A stretch of 7,837 nt of DNA, from assembly GCA_003645215.1 (NCBI GenBank), contig QNEM01000083.1, positions 1 through 7,837 of the forward strand, given 5' to 3'. Of the stretch, positions 6,811 through 7,837 are shown one piece after another; within the stretch, counting starts at the first letter, position 1; every line of letters begins with the position of its first letter. The DNA comes from Gammaproteobacteria bacterium. Its GTDB lineage: Bacteria; Pseudomonadota; Gammaproteobacteria; Eutrophobiales; Eutrophobiaceae. Position numbers and translations under genes: made by a program. The notes under the pieces are model-generated. The model searched no databases. It was not told the origin of the DNA and saw only the letters and a program-made list of their open reading frames with translations.

Positions 6811-6839
6811 AATAATTACAGACTAAATATAGTTATATC
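6811..6839. other. Short convergent gap between fnr and nnrS without clear terminator
   Basis: These 29 nt, very AT-rich, separate two converging genes. Only a weak ACTA-AATA-TAGT pairing (6822-6833) is present, too short and AT-rich for a convincing bidirectional terminator. Read-through or Rho-dependent ending would produce overlapping antisense RNA for both genes. Confidence 0.5.
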
Positions 6840-7837
6840 TTACCCAAACTGGCCATCGATTCTCGGTTTGATCAGTATATGCGCATAGCTAATGACGAAT
6901 ATCAGGTAGGCAACAGCCCAGAAGATCTGTGAAAGCAATATCCACGTTACATAGTGGTCCATATCAAAGATGGGTAAAAATACCCTGCATACCCCACCCA
7001 CAACCAGCAGAATAAAAGACAGTGTTATTGCTTTGGGTGGTGACTGAATATCCCTGCCTGTATGCCCTAATGATACGCGAGACATCATTCCCAGCGTCAC
7101 GATACCAATGCCGCCGTAACTAAAGGCATGAAATGCCAGCATGGTTGGTATTTTTAACAAATCGCTCACCGCGAACAGTAGAAAGCCAAGGTCAATAAAT
7201 ATAAAGGCAATGAACAGGCTCCACAGCAGTGGTTTTTTCCATATCCCTGGCGTGTGCCAACCGAATAATCGGATCGTGGTGATGAAAAATAAAGCCAGTG
7301 AAATGATTGCCGATATCTGTTTATTCCCAACAAATACAAAAACGATAAAAAATGCCAGCAGCAGCACCAGGCTTGATCGGTCTATCCATTTGTAATTGAC
7401 AAGCTGAACCGGATAACCAACGCCACCTTGAATAAAAAATGGAATAACACGTCTGCCCAGGGTCAGGATTAAGGCAATAATCAAAATGAGGCCACCATAT
7501 ATTCCCCAATAGACTCCCTGCTCAAGCAGGCCAGCTGCACCAAGATAGAACAAACCATTACCGATAGTGAGTAAGACGATCTTTGACAGAATGGCTAACT
7601 GTTTCCATTGTCTGACTTTAATAATCGGAGATGCAATAGCAAAAATCAGGCACAGCATAAAAAGCATATCAAACAATGCGGCAACGAAAATTAAAGATGT
7701 TCCAAATAGAAACAGGATTCTTGCTATGACCCATAATATAAATAACCCAAGGAGCCAGGGTCCATGAAGCGTTTGTACACCTGTCCAGTTTTTCACCGCA
7801 GTCAACAGGAAACCGGAGATAACTGCCAGGCTATAAC
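6840..7837 (-). CDS. nnrS: NnrS family multipass membrane protein, nitric-oxide stress (5' end outside window)
   Basis: The frame stays open from the TAA at 6840-6842 to the right edge, giving 332 complete codons; a TTG near 7805 is internal, since the codons before it complete the NnrS motif GFLLTAVKNWTG (7814-7779). About 60-80 N-terminal residues, including the usual WHxHEM segment, lie outside. The protein is almost entirely transmembrane helices. Other family marks are GRRVIPFF, the His of HAFSYGGIGIVTLGMMSR (7128-7130) and SLGHTGR (His at 7062-7064). NnrS proteins are reported to contain heme and copper and to protect against nitric oxide, though their exact chemistry is unclear. The histidine usually seen in the PLLW-x-LH helix appears to be Phe here (7212-7214). 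It converges on fnr with a 29-nt gap. Confidence 0.88.
   Translation of the reverse strand, partial: YSLAVISGFLLTAVKNWTGVQTLHGPWLLGLFILWVIARILFLFGTSLIFVAALFDMLFMLCLIFAIASPIIKVRQWKQLAILSKIVLLTIGNGLFYLGAAGLLEQGVYWGIYGGLILIIALILTLGRRVIPFFIQGGVGYPVQLVNYKWIDRSSLVLLLAFFIVFVFVGNKQISAIISLALFFITTIRLFGWHTPGIWKKPLLWSLFIAFIFIDLGFLLFAVSDLLKIPTMLAFHAFSYGGIGIVTLGMMSRVSLGHTGRDIQSPPKAITLSFILLVVGGVCRVFLPIFDMDHYVTWILLSQIFWAVAYLIFVISYAHILIKPRIDGQFG

Noticed and set aside
6840..7805. nnrS starting at TTG 7805
   Set aside because: The codons upstream to the window edge continue the conserved NnrS segment GFLLTAV, so the gene extends past the edge.
1..7837. CRISPR array, tRNA/rRNA, insertion sequence or integron structure
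   Set aside because: No regularly spaced repeats, tRNA-like cloverleaf, transposase motifs or paired terminal repeats were seen on reading both strands.

Overview
The window reads as chromosomal DNA of a gamma- or possibly betaproteobacterium with an AT-leaning genome. This rests on protein style: a CzcCBA-type metal efflux operon, an FNR/ANR-type regulator with a complete iron-sulfur ligand set, and an NnrS membrane protein. The sequence does not settle the genus.

Layout. From 1 to 5769 everything is on the minus strand and reads as one operon in the order small secreted Cys/His-rich protein (5458-5769), outer-membrane channel (czcC-like, 4027-5376), periplasmic adaptor (czcB-like, 2837-4030), inner-membrane RND pump (czcA-like, from 2804 leftward, cut by the window edge before its stop). 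The channel and adaptor genes overlap by ATGA, and the adaptor and pump are 32 nt apart. Together the three would form an envelope-spanning pump exporting heavy-metal cations. The metal is not certain: the adaptor and the pump's porter domain look divalent (Zn/Co/Cd, CzcA-like), but the pump's TM4 motif is of the CusA form.

The 5770-6048 gap is a divergent control region. To its right, on the plus strand, lies an fnr/anr-type oxygen-sensing regulator (6049-6810) with a possible FNR box just before its own start codon. Converging on it, 29 nt away, is a minus-strand nnrS gene whose 5' end lies beyond the right edge. Fnr plus NnrS suggests a low-oxygen / nitric-oxide stress locus next to the metal pump.

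Most interesting region. The small gene at the head of the operon has a signal peptide, a Cys/His cluster and a proline-rich C-terminus (PPP and PP within nine residues of the stop). The 75-81 nt after it hold a small GNRA-capped hairpin and a longer hairpin that buries the likely Shine-Dalgarno sequence of the channel gene. This has the design of a metal-sensing secreted leader peptide controlling translation of the efflux operon. That role is an inference from architecture.
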